From: PLOWO2-12-38-17 sp963709355
Lineage (GTDB): Bacteria; Planctomycetota; Brocadiia; Brocadiales; Brocadiaceae
Direction: 5' to 3'
Length of the DNA stretch: 64,000 bases
Assembly (NCBI GenBank): GCA_963709355.1
Contig: CAVPVY010000005.1
Location: 2,666,001 to 2,730,000, forward strand
Shown here: one piece after another, positions 9,346 through 16,551 of the stretch
How positions within the stretch are numbered: the first letter of the stretch is position 1
How the letters are laid out: each line of letters starts with the position of its first letter
The notes under the pieces: model-generated
The model's database searches: none
Seen by the model: only the letters and a program-made list of their open reading frames with translations
What the model was told of the DNA's origin: nothing
Translations under genes and position numbers: made by a program

Positions 9346-10770
9346 CACCTTTCCAGTGGGGCCGTGGGGTAATTCTCTTAAAAATTCAAAATACTTCGGT
9401 ACTTTATAATGCGGTAGGCGTTGCATACAATAGGTTCTGATTTCCTCCTCGTCACATGTTGCATTCTCACGTAATGCTATATATGCCTTTGGGACCTCGC
9501 CGCGCAATTTATCCGGCATACCGATAACGGCGACCTCAAAAACCTTCTCATAACCGCTAATTACATGCTCAATTTCATTTGGAGAAACATTTTCTCCGCT
9601 GATAATAATCAACTCCTTCTTTCTTCCGGTAATCCAAAGAAACCCTTCTTCGTCAAGCTTGCCATAGTCGCCCGTCTTCAACCAACCATCAGGAGTAATA
9701 GCCTCCGATGTCTCTTTGGGCAAGTTGTAATATCCCTTCATCACATTAGGTCCTTTTACCCATATCTCACCATTCATATTCACTGGCAGACATTTACCAT
9801 CATCGCTAATAATCCCAACCTCCAGATTCCTTAGCGGCAGACCTATACTACCATACTTAAATTTTTTTGGGAGATTTACAGAAACTATTGCTGTTGATTC
9901 TGTTAGCCCGTACCCTTCTGTTATTGGCACAGGAAAAGTTCTGTTAAACGCCTCCAGCACGTCACGGGGCAAAAGCTCACCGCCAGATGTGCATAATTTC
10001 AAAGAACTGATATCATGTTTCGTCGTCTCTGCAGTTCTTAAAAGCACCCTGTACATGGAGGGGATAGCAAACATTGCCGTGATTTTACATTTCTCTATAA
10101 TTTCCAGGACTTTTGGCCCTGAAAAACGCGGAAGATATACCACCGTCGCACCCATATAGATAGGAAGCACCATTGTTGTGGTTATAGCATACGTATGAAA
10201 TAGCGGAAGCATCCCCAGTAAGATAGACTTTTCAGTAAAATCAAACGCATAAATACACCCTTCAAGATTGCTGAGAAAATTTCTATGAGTTAACATTACA
10301 CCCTTGGGGTTCGCGCTCGTACCAGATGTATAAAGCAAGGCTGCAACGTCTTCATCGTCTCCCGGTTTAATATCTTTATCTTTAAGCGAAGTATTAAGTA
10401 CAATCTCTTCTGTTAAAATGATGTTGCTTACGTTACCTTCCAGATGTGGTTTGAATAGATTGGTAGTAAAAACCGTGTTGATGTCTGCGTCCTGAATAAC
10501 AAAATGCTGTTGGGCAGGCGAAAGCAAAAAATTCAGCGGGACAGGTGTTTTGCCCGCCATTAGGATGCCGTAAAATGCAGATACAAACTCCTTGCAATTT
10601 ACAAGAAGTATACCTATGTTTTTACCTGTTTCATTGGATTGCACAAGACAGGCGTACGCCTCCGCTTCTTTTAATAAGGCGTCATATGTGGTTTCGCCTT
10701 TCAGGTCTGTAACGGCAACCTTGCTGGGATATTTTTTACATGTGTCTAAAAATGATTTTACGAGGGTCAT
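9325..10770 (-). CDS. AMP-forming acyl-CoA synthetase (long-chain fatty acid-CoA ligase-like)
   Basis: A 481-residue member of the ANL superfamily. It has the phosphate loop YTSGTSANPKG (residues about 147-157), the adenine-binding GYGLTES, the hinge GDYGKLDEEGFLWITGR, and the C-terminal catalytic lysine in GPTGKVLKR. It should activate a carboxylic acid as acyl-AMP and pass it to CoA; the acid is not evident. The start is 4 bp after the gyrB stop, so it is the last gene of the dnaA-dnaN-DUF721-gyrB operon, an uncommon companion. The C-terminal 21 bp overlap folC on the other strand. Confidence 0.87.
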   Translation of the reverse strand: MTLVKSFLDTCKKYPSKVAVTDLKGETTYDALLKEAEAYACLVQSNETGKNIGILLVNCKEFVSAFYGILMAGKTPVPLNFLLSPAQQHFVIQDADINTVFTTNLFKPHLEGNVSNIILTEEIVLNTSLKDKDIKPGDDEDVAALLYTSGTSANPKGVMLTHRNFLSNLEGCIYAFDFTEKSILLGMLPLFHTYAITTTMVLPIYMGATVVYLPRFSGPKVLEIIEKCKITAMFAIPSMYRVLLRTAETTKHDISSLKLCTSGGELLPRDVLEAFNRTFPVPITEGYGLTESTAIVSVNLPKKFKYGSIGLPLRNLEVGIISDDGKCLPVNMNGEIWVKGPNVMKGYYNLPKETSEAITPDGWLKTGDYGKLDEEGFLWITGRKKELIIISGENVSPNEIEHVISGYEKVFEVAVIGMPDKLRGEVPKAYIALRENATCDEEEIRTYCMQRLPHYKVPKYFEFLRELPHGPTGKVLKRALK

Positions 10771-10774
10771 TAGG

Positions 10775-13228
10775 CTAGATATCCAGATTCCTGGCTTCCA
10801 ATGCGTGTTTCTCTATAAACTCCTTTCTGCGTTGAACATCTTTTCCTGCCAACGTACTGAATATTGCATCTGCCTTCGCGGCGTCTTCAACTTTTACCCG
10901 CAGAAGTGTTCTTGTGTTAATGTTCATTGTAGTCTCTGCTAATTCTTCAGCATTCATTTCTCCCAGACCTTTATACCGTTGTATTTCCAGTCCTTTCCTT
11001 CCGATCTCTCGTATCTTCGTAAGGACATTTCCCAGAGAGTCCGCATAGACTTCCATATCCGTGTGGATTAATTTATATTTTTGCTTTTCATTATCACTTC
11101 CATTGAAGAAATCGTCTATCCCAAAACCACACCCTTCGATTGCCTTGACTACCTTTTCAATATCCTTGCTCTCGTGGTATTCAACAACCTCTATTGCGCC
11201 CTCCTCTTTTTCGCGTGCTGTTTCTGCGTCGCCCTCCTCAAGTATTTCCAGCTCTTTGCCCTCTTTCTTTTGCTTCTCTTTAATAAATTTCTCTAGTTCT
11301 TCTTCCGAGTAAATATACTCCACTTCGCCTCTGTATGAAACCCTGTACAAAGGCAAGGTCTCGCTTTTTTTGTCCATCAGTTCTAAAAATTTTTCCAGGG
11401 CAACGCCTTTTTTTCTGAAAATTTTTATAAATATCTCTATTTGTACCAATTGCTCAACAAGCTTTCCAAGTTTTGCACTCTCAAGCTTCTCGGATTTTCT
11501 ACCATTTTCAAACTCAAGAGTAGTGCCTTCGGCTCCCAGTTTAATCAGCGATTTCTGAAGCTCTCTGTCGTCATAGATGTATTCCTGTTTTTTGCCCTTT
11601 GTTACCTTATAAAGCGGCGGCTGTGCAACATACACATGACCTTTTTCTATCAATTCAACCATTTGCCGGAAGAAAAACGTGAGAAGCAATGTCCTGATAT
11701 GTGCCCCGTCTATATCGGCATCCGTCATGATTATAATCTTGGAATACCTGAGATTGCCTATGTTAAACTCGTCTGTGCCAATGCTGGTGCCCAGGGCGGA
11801 TATAAGCGTTCGTATCTCTTCATTTGCAAGCATTTTATCAATTCGCGCCTTCTCCACATTTATGATAACCCCCTTTAGCGGCAGGATTGCCTGACATATA
11901 CGGTCTCTTCCCTGTTTTGCGGTGCCTCCCGCCGAAATGCCTTCAACAAGAAACAACTCCGAGGACTCAAAATCCCTGCTTGAACAGTCTGCCAGTTTTC
12001 CAGGTAACCCTGTTCCGCTCAGAGCGCCCTTCCGCCTTGTCAAATCTCTTGCCTTACGTGCAGCCTCTCTTGCCCGCGCAGCTTCCACACCCTTATTTAT
12101 TATTGCCTTTGCAGTGGGCGGCGTTTCTTCGCAATAGGTTTCGAGTTTCTCATTAACTGCCGCCTCAACTATTCCCTGTATCTCGCGATTCCCCAACTTT
12201 GTTTTCGTCTGCCCCTCAAATTGCGGTTCGGGTAGTTTTATGCTTATAACCGCTGCTAGGCCTTCTCTATAATCGTCTCCGGTGGGCGCCTTGTCCTCGT
12301 CGAGTAATCCCTTGCTCTTTGCGTAGCTGTTCAGCGTCCTCGTTAAAGACGCCCGGAAACCGCTAAGGTGGGTTCCGCCTTCTATTGTGTTGATATTGTT
12401 GGCAAAAGAGTACACATTTTCCGTATATCCGTCATTATACTGTAATGCAACCTGGATGATGATACCGTCCGACTCTTTTTCAAGATAAATTATGTCCTTG
12501 TGTACTGTTTCCTTGCCCTCGTTTAGCTCCTTTATAAATTCCTTTATACCACCGTCATACTTGTAAGTCTCGTTTTTGTCCGTTCTCTCGTCTGTTAATG
12601 ATATCTTCAACCCTTTATTTAAAAATGCGTACTCGCGTAATCTTTTAGCTATGGTTTCGTAACAAAACGATATGTCCTCAAATATCTCCTTATCCGGCTT
12701 GAAAATAACCCTTGTGCCTCTTTTTTTTGTCACGCCCCGCACTTCAACCGGCGATTTCACAATTCCTTTTTCGTATCGCTGAAAATATATATGCCCTTCC
12801 CTCCGAACCTCTACTTCCAGCCATTCGCTGAGCGCATTTACTACGGAGACGCCTACACCGTGCAAGCCGCCGGATATCTTGTAGCTTTTTTGTTCAAACT
12901 TGCCGCCGGCGTGCAACATAGTCATTACCACTTCAAGCGCCGACTTCTTCGTCTCCTTGTGCACATCTATGGGTATGCCTCTGCCATCGTCTATTACGGT
13001 AACACTCCCGTCAGCGTTTATTTTAACGCTTATATTTTCGCAGATCCCCGCCACAGCCTCATCAACGCTGTTACAGACCACCTCCTCGACAAGGTGGTGT
13101 AGTCCCCTTAAGGAGGTATCGCCTATGTACATTGCCGGCCTTTTTCTTACGGCTTCAATGCCGCCCAGCACCTTTATAGACTCTGCGTCATACTTTTCCT
13201 GCACAAGGGCATTTTTAACTACACCCAT
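10775..13228 (-). CDS. gyrB: DNA gyrase subunit B
   Basis: A type IIA topoisomerase ATPase subunit of 817 residues. The GHKL ATPase domain shows DDGRGIP and the GGLHGVGVSVVNALS lid. The TOPRIM domain has the metal-binding DADIDGAHIRTLLL, and the C-terminus has QRYKGLGEMN, which marks GyrB rather than ParE. Between TOPRIM and the C-terminus lies a lysine/glutamate-rich insert like that of the long Gram-negative GyrB. The first TOPRIM motif reads EGISAGG, where nearly all GyrB proteins have EGDSAGG; the codon is ATT. The start follows DUF721 by 2 bp and the acyl-CoA ligase follows by 4 bp, so translation is probably coupled. With GyrA it introduces negative supercoils. Confidence 0.96.
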   Translation of the reverse strand: MGVVKNALVQEKYDAESIKVLGGIEAVRKRPAMYIGDTSLRGLHHLVEEVVCNSVDEAVAGICENISVKINADGSVTVIDDGRGIPIDVHKETKKSALEVVMTMLHAGGKFEQKSYKISGGLHGVGVSVVNALSEWLEVEVRREGHIYFQRYEKGIVKSPVEVRGVTKKRGTRVIFKPDKEIFEDISFCYETIAKRLREYAFLNKGLKISLTDERTDKNETYKYDGGIKEFIKELNEGKETVHKDIIYLEKESDGIIIQVALQYNDGYTENVYSFANNINTIEGGTHLSGFRASLTRTLNSYAKSKGLLDEDKAPTGDDYREGLAAVISIKLPEPQFEGQTKTKLGNREIQGIVEAAVNEKLETYCEETPPTAKAIINKGVEAARAREAARKARDLTRRKGALSGTGLPGKLADCSSRDFESSELFLVEGISAGGTAKQGRDRICQAILPLKGVIINVEKARIDKMLANEEIRTLISALGTSIGTDEFNIGNLRYSKIIIMTDADIDGAHIRTLLLTFFFRQMVELIEKGHVYVAQPPLYKVTKGKKQEYIYDDRELQKSLIKLGAEGTTLEFENGRKSEKLESAKLGKLVEQLVQIEIFIKIFRKKGVALEKFLELMDKKSETLPLYRVSYRGEVEYIYSEEELEKFIKEKQKKEGKELEILEEGDAETAREKEEGAIEVVEYHESKDIEKVVKAIEGCGFGIDDFFNGSDNEKQKYKLIHTDMEVYADSLGNVLTKIREIGRKGLEIQRYKGLGEMNAEELAETTMNINTRTLLRVKVEDAAKADAIFSTLAGKDVQRRKEFIEKHALEARNLDI

Positions 13229-13230
13229 TT

Positions 13231-13581
13231 TTATTCTCTGCCTTCTTCTATCATCTTTAATAATATCCTGTCTATGATATTCCCGCCTGCGTTGTCATTA
13301 AACAACCCGGCCAAGCCTTGTCCAATAATAATCCTCAAATAATGCAAAAGTGTTGGTGACTTTACCCCCACATATAAAATCCTCCCTTTTATGCCTATAA
13401 TTTCCGTGCACTCGTAAATCTCCTTGCTTACTACATTCTTCCAAACACGGTCTGTCTCTGTATTTTTTCTCCTTAGTTTTGCTTTATCTGCACCGTACAT
13501 ACCCGTCAAGATGTCTCCAACCTTTTTTGTCTTGCGGCGATTTATAAAATACCTGTCTGGTAGTTCCCTCGACAAACCCAT
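13231..13581 (-). CDS. DUF721 / DciA-like protein
   Basis: A 116-residue basic protein. The DUF721 pattern is readable: VWKNVVSKEI, then IKGRILYVGVKSPTLLHYLR and a C-terminal hydrophobic helix IIDRILLKMI. In several bacteria DciA, the founding member, loads the replicative helicase DnaB at the origin. It sits 4 bp after dnaN and 2 bp before gyrB, the classical place where many genomes have recF followed by a DUF721 gene; no recF is present here. The context strongly supports a replication role. Helicase loading by this particular protein is inference. Confidence 0.8.
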   Translation of the reverse strand: MGLSRELPDRYFINRRKTKKVGDILTGMYGADKAKLRRKNTETDRVWKNVVSKEIYECTEIIGIKGRILYVGVKSPTLLHYLRIIIGQGLAGLFNDNAGGNIIDRILLKMIEEGRE

Positions 13582-13585
13582 TTTT

Positions 13586-14692
13586 TCACCCCGTTGACTC
13601 TATGGGCATTATTATATTTGTCTGCTCATGCCCTGTCCTGAATATAGCAGCGCCGTCCTTTCTGCCCAACTCCATAACGACGGTGTCAACATCCGATGCT
13701 TTTAGCGCATCTATAACATAATCCGGATTAAAACTAATTTCAAAGTCGGGCCCCTCGTATTTGACATTCAAATCTTGTTCTGCCTCGCCAACATCCGCCG
13801 CCCTTGATGATAGATTTAGCTTATTATTAGTTAGACGAAATTTAACAACCCTGTAACCTTCGCTCGTCATATATGAAGCCATTCTTATGGCTGCCAACAG
13901 TTCTTCTTTATTAATCTCTGCCTTCTTATCGTTTTCCTTTGGTATCACTTCTTCATACTTTGGATACTGTCCGTCTATTAGTTGAGATATAACCTCTCCC
14001 CTGCCGCCTATAACATGCAACTGCGACTCGCTTAATCCAAGTTTTAACGCACCTTTTTCTTCCGCAGAGAATTTTTGTATAAAACTCAAACACTTTGCGG
14101 TTGCTATGCCGTTAATTTTAATATTTTCAGGATTTAGTATCTTCCTTCGTACAATGGACATCCTGTTTCCATCTGCTGAAACCAAAACCAAATCATCCCC
14201 TTCAACCCATAGCAGCACACCACAAAGAACACTCCTTGCCTTTACTGTGGATACGGCATACAAAACCTTACTAATCATACTGCTCAAAATATTTCCATCT
14301 ACTGCAATATAACCCAAAACACCATCTGCGCGTACCGAAGGAAACAGCCCTACATCATCACTTTTTAACTTAAAATAACCCCCTTTTGATTTTAATATAC
14401 AATCTCCGCCACTAATAGAAATTAAAATCTCATCTCTTCCAGCCCAGTCTCTGGCTATATTACCCAGCCTGCTTGCATGCAAAACCATTCCTTTGCTCTC
14501 GCCAGAAACCTCTATTGCCTCTATATAGTATCTGACAAACACCTCCAGATCCGTTGCAGACAACTCTAATCTTTTTCCACTAAACTCAAATTTTATTCCC
14601 TGTAAAACACTCTTTATAGCAATCGAAGGTACAATACCAGCCAAAAGGCTTAAGCCCTTATGAAAATCATTACCAGTTAATTTTATATCCAT
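13586..14692 (-). CDS. dnaN: DNA polymerase III beta sliding clamp
   Basis: A 368-residue clamp of typical length with three homologous domains. Recognisable segments include LSATDLEVFVRY in domain 1, SADGNRMSIVRRKI in domain 2 and QLIDGQYPKYEEVIPKEN in domain 3, plus the C-terminal IIMPIE that forms part of the partner-binding pocket. It dimerises around DNA and tethers polymerase III and repair enzymes. Gene order dnaA, dnaN, DUF721, gyrB on one strand is the usual origin-linked cluster. The ATG has no strong ribosome site; a 197-bp AT-rich gap separates it from dnaA. Confidence 0.96.
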   Translation of the reverse strand: MDIKLTGNDFHKGLSLLAGIVPSIAIKSVLQGIKFEFSGKRLELSATDLEVFVRYYIEAIEVSGESKGMVLHASRLGNIARDWAGRDEILISISGGDCILKSKGGYFKLKSDDVGLFPSVRADGVLGYIAVDGNILSSMISKVLYAVSTVKARSVLCGVLLWVEGDDLVLVSADGNRMSIVRRKILNPENIKINGIATAKCLSFIQKFSAEEKGALKLGLSESQLHVIGGRGEVISQLIDGQYPKYEEVIPKENDKKAEINKEELLAAIRMASYMTSEGYRVVKFRLTNNKLNLSSRAADVGEAEQDLNVKYEGPDFEISFNPDYVIDALKASDVDTVVMELGRKDGAAIFRTGHEQTNIIMPIESTG

Positions 14693-14889
14693 AATATAAT
14701 ATTGTATTTTTATTTAAGAAGTTTATCAGTATTAATTAACGTTTATAATTACAAAAAAACAACATAAAACACTAATTATTGACTATTTGTGTTATATAAT
14801 AGGATGTAGTTTAAATGTATATAACACAATAAAACAAAACAACCAAATTGTTTTTTTACATACCTTAATGATTTTTACATACATGTTAT
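14693..14889. other. AT-rich dnaA-dnaN gap, possible origin or operator region
   Basis: This 197-bp gap is very AT-rich. It holds a perfect 12-bp inverted repeat (14787-14798 and 14818-14829, spacer 19 bp) and two copies of TTTTTACATA (about 14854-14863 and 14872-14881). A TTATCTACA sequence at 14886-14894, overlapping the dnaA stop codon, differs by one base from the DnaA box TTATCCACA. Only one near-consensus box was found, so an origin here is possible but not shown. Confidence 0.35.
14787..14829. repeat. Perfect 12-bp inverted repeat between dnaA and dnaN
   Basis: TTGTGTTATATA at 14787-14798 is repeated in inverse orientation at 14818-14829. The 19-bp spacer makes it a candidate for a dimeric protein site or an mRNA hairpin in the dnaN leader. 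The function is unknown. Confidence 0.65.
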
Positions 14890-15900
14890 CTACAATTCAT
14901 TTTCAAGTTTTTTGATAGAAAGGAGGATGCCTCTGTCTCTTTTTACTAATTTTGAAATTTTCCTGTTAGCATGTATAACAGTTGCATGGTCGCGGCCGCC
15001 AATATAACCCCCAATTTCTGATAGTGACATATTTGTCAGCTTCTTCGAAAGATACATTGCTATCTGCCGTGGCAGAACCACCTCTCTTGACCTGCATTTA
15101 GAGAGAATTTGCGAGACACTAACATCAAATCTCTTAGAGACGGTCTTCAAAATTGATTCTACGCCCACACCGCTCTTTTTCCTTGGTTTGTCTCCTATAA
15201 GCTTCTTTACGAAGGAGACACATACGCTTGATCTTCTATATTTCCTTTCCCTTATAATTGTATTCAAAAAACCTTCTATATCCCGGAAGTCCTCTAATAT
15301 TGTATCAGCAATATAAGAAGAAACTTCTCTCGTAAGCTTTAAACCCAAAGCGTCTGCCTTGTTTTCTATGATTGCGACCTTCGTTTCGAAATCTGGGACA
15401 CCGATACTGCAAACAAGCCCCCAACGAAAACGCGAAATTAACCTGTCCTCAAATGTTAACAGCTCTTCAGGGGAGCAGTTAGCGGTAATAACCATCTGTT
15501 TTTTAATGTTAAAGAACTTGTTAAATATATAAAAAAACGCCTCTTTGCACCCCCTCCCTGTTCCAAGCTTCTGTATATCGTCAAAGAGAAGCACGTCGGC
15601 AGCATCGTAGGGCTCGTAGAAGGCCTCTGCGCTATTATTTCTTATTGATTCTACATATTGATTTATAAATTGTCCACTATTAACCAAAACAACAGTGCCT
15701 GCGTGTCTTTCAACTAACAGGGCTTTAATAATCTTTAACATCCCCGTCTTGCCAGCGCCATCGGGCCCATATAAGAACAACGGGTTGTAAATATTGCCCG
15801 GGTCCTCTGCAACTGCCAGAGACGCCGCATATGCGGTTCTATTATGAGGACCGACAACAAAGCCGCCTGCGTTAATATATGTCGTGGAACTAGTTAGCAT
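14890..15900 (-). CDS. dnaA: Chromosomal replication initiator DnaA, lacking domains I-II
   Basis: With the ATG at 15900 the protein has 336 residues, against about 440-460 for most DnaA. It begins almost directly at the AAA+ domain III (GGFVVGPHN). Walker A reads YGPDGAGKTG, and Walker B reads LLFDDIQ. The sensor and arginine-finger segment is RLISRFRWGL, and domain IV ends with the DnaA signature GGRDHATVIHANRKI that binds DnaA boxes. The N-terminal domain I, which in other bacteria contacts DnaB and DiaA/SirA-type partners, is absent. An in-frame TTG at 15948 would add 16 residues but has no ribosome site, whereas GAG lies 7 bases before the ATG. A promoter is visible at 16045-16073. Confidence 0.93.
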   Translation of the reverse strand: MLTSSTTYINAGGFVVGPHNRTAYAASLAVAEDPGNIYNPLFLYGPDGAGKTGMLKIIKALLVERHAGTVVLVNSGQFINQYVESIRNNSAEAFYEPYDAADVLLFDDIQKLGTGRGCKEAFFYIFNKFFNIKKQMVITANCSPEELLTFEDRLISRFRWGLVCSIGVPDFETKVAIIENKADALGLKLTREVSSYIADTILEDFRDIEGFLNTIIRERKYRRSSVCVSFVKKLIGDKPRKKSGVGVESILKTVSKRFDVSVSQILSKCRSREVVLPRQIAMYLSKKLTNMSLSEIGGYIGGRDHATVIHANRKISKLVKRDRGILLSIKKLENEL

Positions 15901-16044
15901 CTGGCATCTCAAAAGAAGAATGACGCAACCTGCTTTGACAGTAAGCAATTACGTAAGAAATACACGAAAGGTCTAATTTAGAGCTTGACCAAACATGTAA
16001 ACTTTGATTGTAAACAAAAAATACATTTCCCATAATACTAAATT

Positions 16045-16073
16045 TATATACGAAAATACTGGAATAAAGTCAA
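16045..16073 (-). promoter_or_regulatory. Sigma70-type promoter for the dnaA operon
   Basis: Read on the minus strand: TTGACT (16073-16068), 17-bp spacer, TATATA (16050-16045). It would start transcription near 16038, about 137 nt before the dnaA ATG. It is divergent from the S-layer promoter 90 bp away. Confidence 0.65.
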
Positions 16074-16077
16074 AGGA

Positions 16078-16133
16078 AAACATATGCGGTTTAAAAACCT
16101 TGGCTAATCCAATATGTTTAAACAACAAGGTTT
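16078..16133. repeat. Interleaved inverted repeats between divergent promoters
   Basis: Two perfect 8-bp inverted repeats are interleaved: AAACATAT (16078-16085) with ATATGTTT (16112-16119), and AAACCTTG (16095-16102) with CAAGGTTT (16126-16133). The palindrome GTTTAAAC is at 16116-16123. They lie between the dnaA and S-layer promoters and may bind a shared regulator, or belong to the origin. This is a pattern observation only. Confidence 0.55.
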
Positions 16134-16161
16134 GTGGAAGGAAAAAATTTTCTTTTTTTTA

Positions 16162-16190
16162 TTGACTACATGTAAAATACGTGTTATATT
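16162..16190 (+). promoter_or_regulatory. Strong sigma70-type promoter for the S-layer-like gene
   Basis: TTGACT (16162-16167), 17-bp spacer, TATATT (16185-16190), preceded by a run of T that could act as an UP-type element. A start near 16197 gives a leader of about 355 nt. A near-consensus promoter suits the very high expression expected of a surface-layer protein. Confidence 0.7.
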
Positions 16191-16211
16191 CCTACCACAG
16201 AATTTGGTAGG
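16191..16211 (+). promoter_or_regulatory. Hairpin at the predicted 5' end of the S-layer mRNA
   Basis: CCTACCA (16191-16197) pairs perfectly with TGGTAGG (16205-16211) across a 7-nt loop, just downstream of the -10 box. It may be a 5'-terminal stabilising stem or an operator; the sequence cannot decide. Confidence 0.5.
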
Positions 16212-16252
16212 TACATAAGATTTAAGATAAATTAAAACAAAGAAATAATTCT

Positions 16253-16420
16253 AAAGAAAGGAGGCTCGCGGGGAAAAATAAAAAGGTTCTTCTGCAAAGG
16301 CAGTCGGCTCAAAAGCCCCTAAAACAGGCTTGCTTTTGCAGTAAAACAAGGTTGTTTTTCCCAACACACCCTTTCGCTTCATCAAAAGTAAAGAAGGAGG
16401 TGCGTCGGAATAAAAAGGGT
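16253..16420 (+). ncRNA. Structured leader element of the S-layer-like mRNA (candidate cis-acting RNA)
   Basis: Within the long leader, GGGAAAAA (16271-16278) pairs with TTTTTCCC (16355-16362), and inside it CTGCAAA (16292-16298) pairs with TTTGCAG (16335-16341). The enclosed CGGCT-CAAA-AGCC hairpin is at 16305-16317. CTGC at 16292-16295 can instead pair with GCAG at 16300-16303, giving two mutually exclusive folds. The nested core is bracketed by two imperfect copies of a GGAGG...CG...AATAAAAAGG block (16253-16287 and 16391-16420), each with a ribosome-site-like AAGGAGG but no start codon. A long open frame on the opposite strand (16251-16454) exists but has no ribosome site or recognised family. 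No known riboswitch class was recognised. Confidence 0.4.
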
Positions 16421-16551
16421 CAAAGTTGATTGGGAGATCGAGAATTTCAAACATGTTCTTGGGGTCTTTAAAGAATAGGAATTTTGTTGATCGTAATTTT
16501 ATTGAATTTTAATTGGTCTCAAACAAAAGCAATTAAGGAGAATTAATTTAT

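Noticed and set aside
16206..16360. Known riboswitch class (cyclic-di-GMP-I, TPP, cobalamin, SAM) in the S-layer leader
   Set aside because: Fragments such as GGTAGGTA and GCAAAGGC occur, but not in the order or spacing of any of these classes.
16251..16454. Open frame of 67 codons on the minus strand in the S-layer leader
   Set aside because: It has no ribosome site, no recognised family, and coincides with the structured leader of the opposite-strand gene. Its long frame can follow from base composition.
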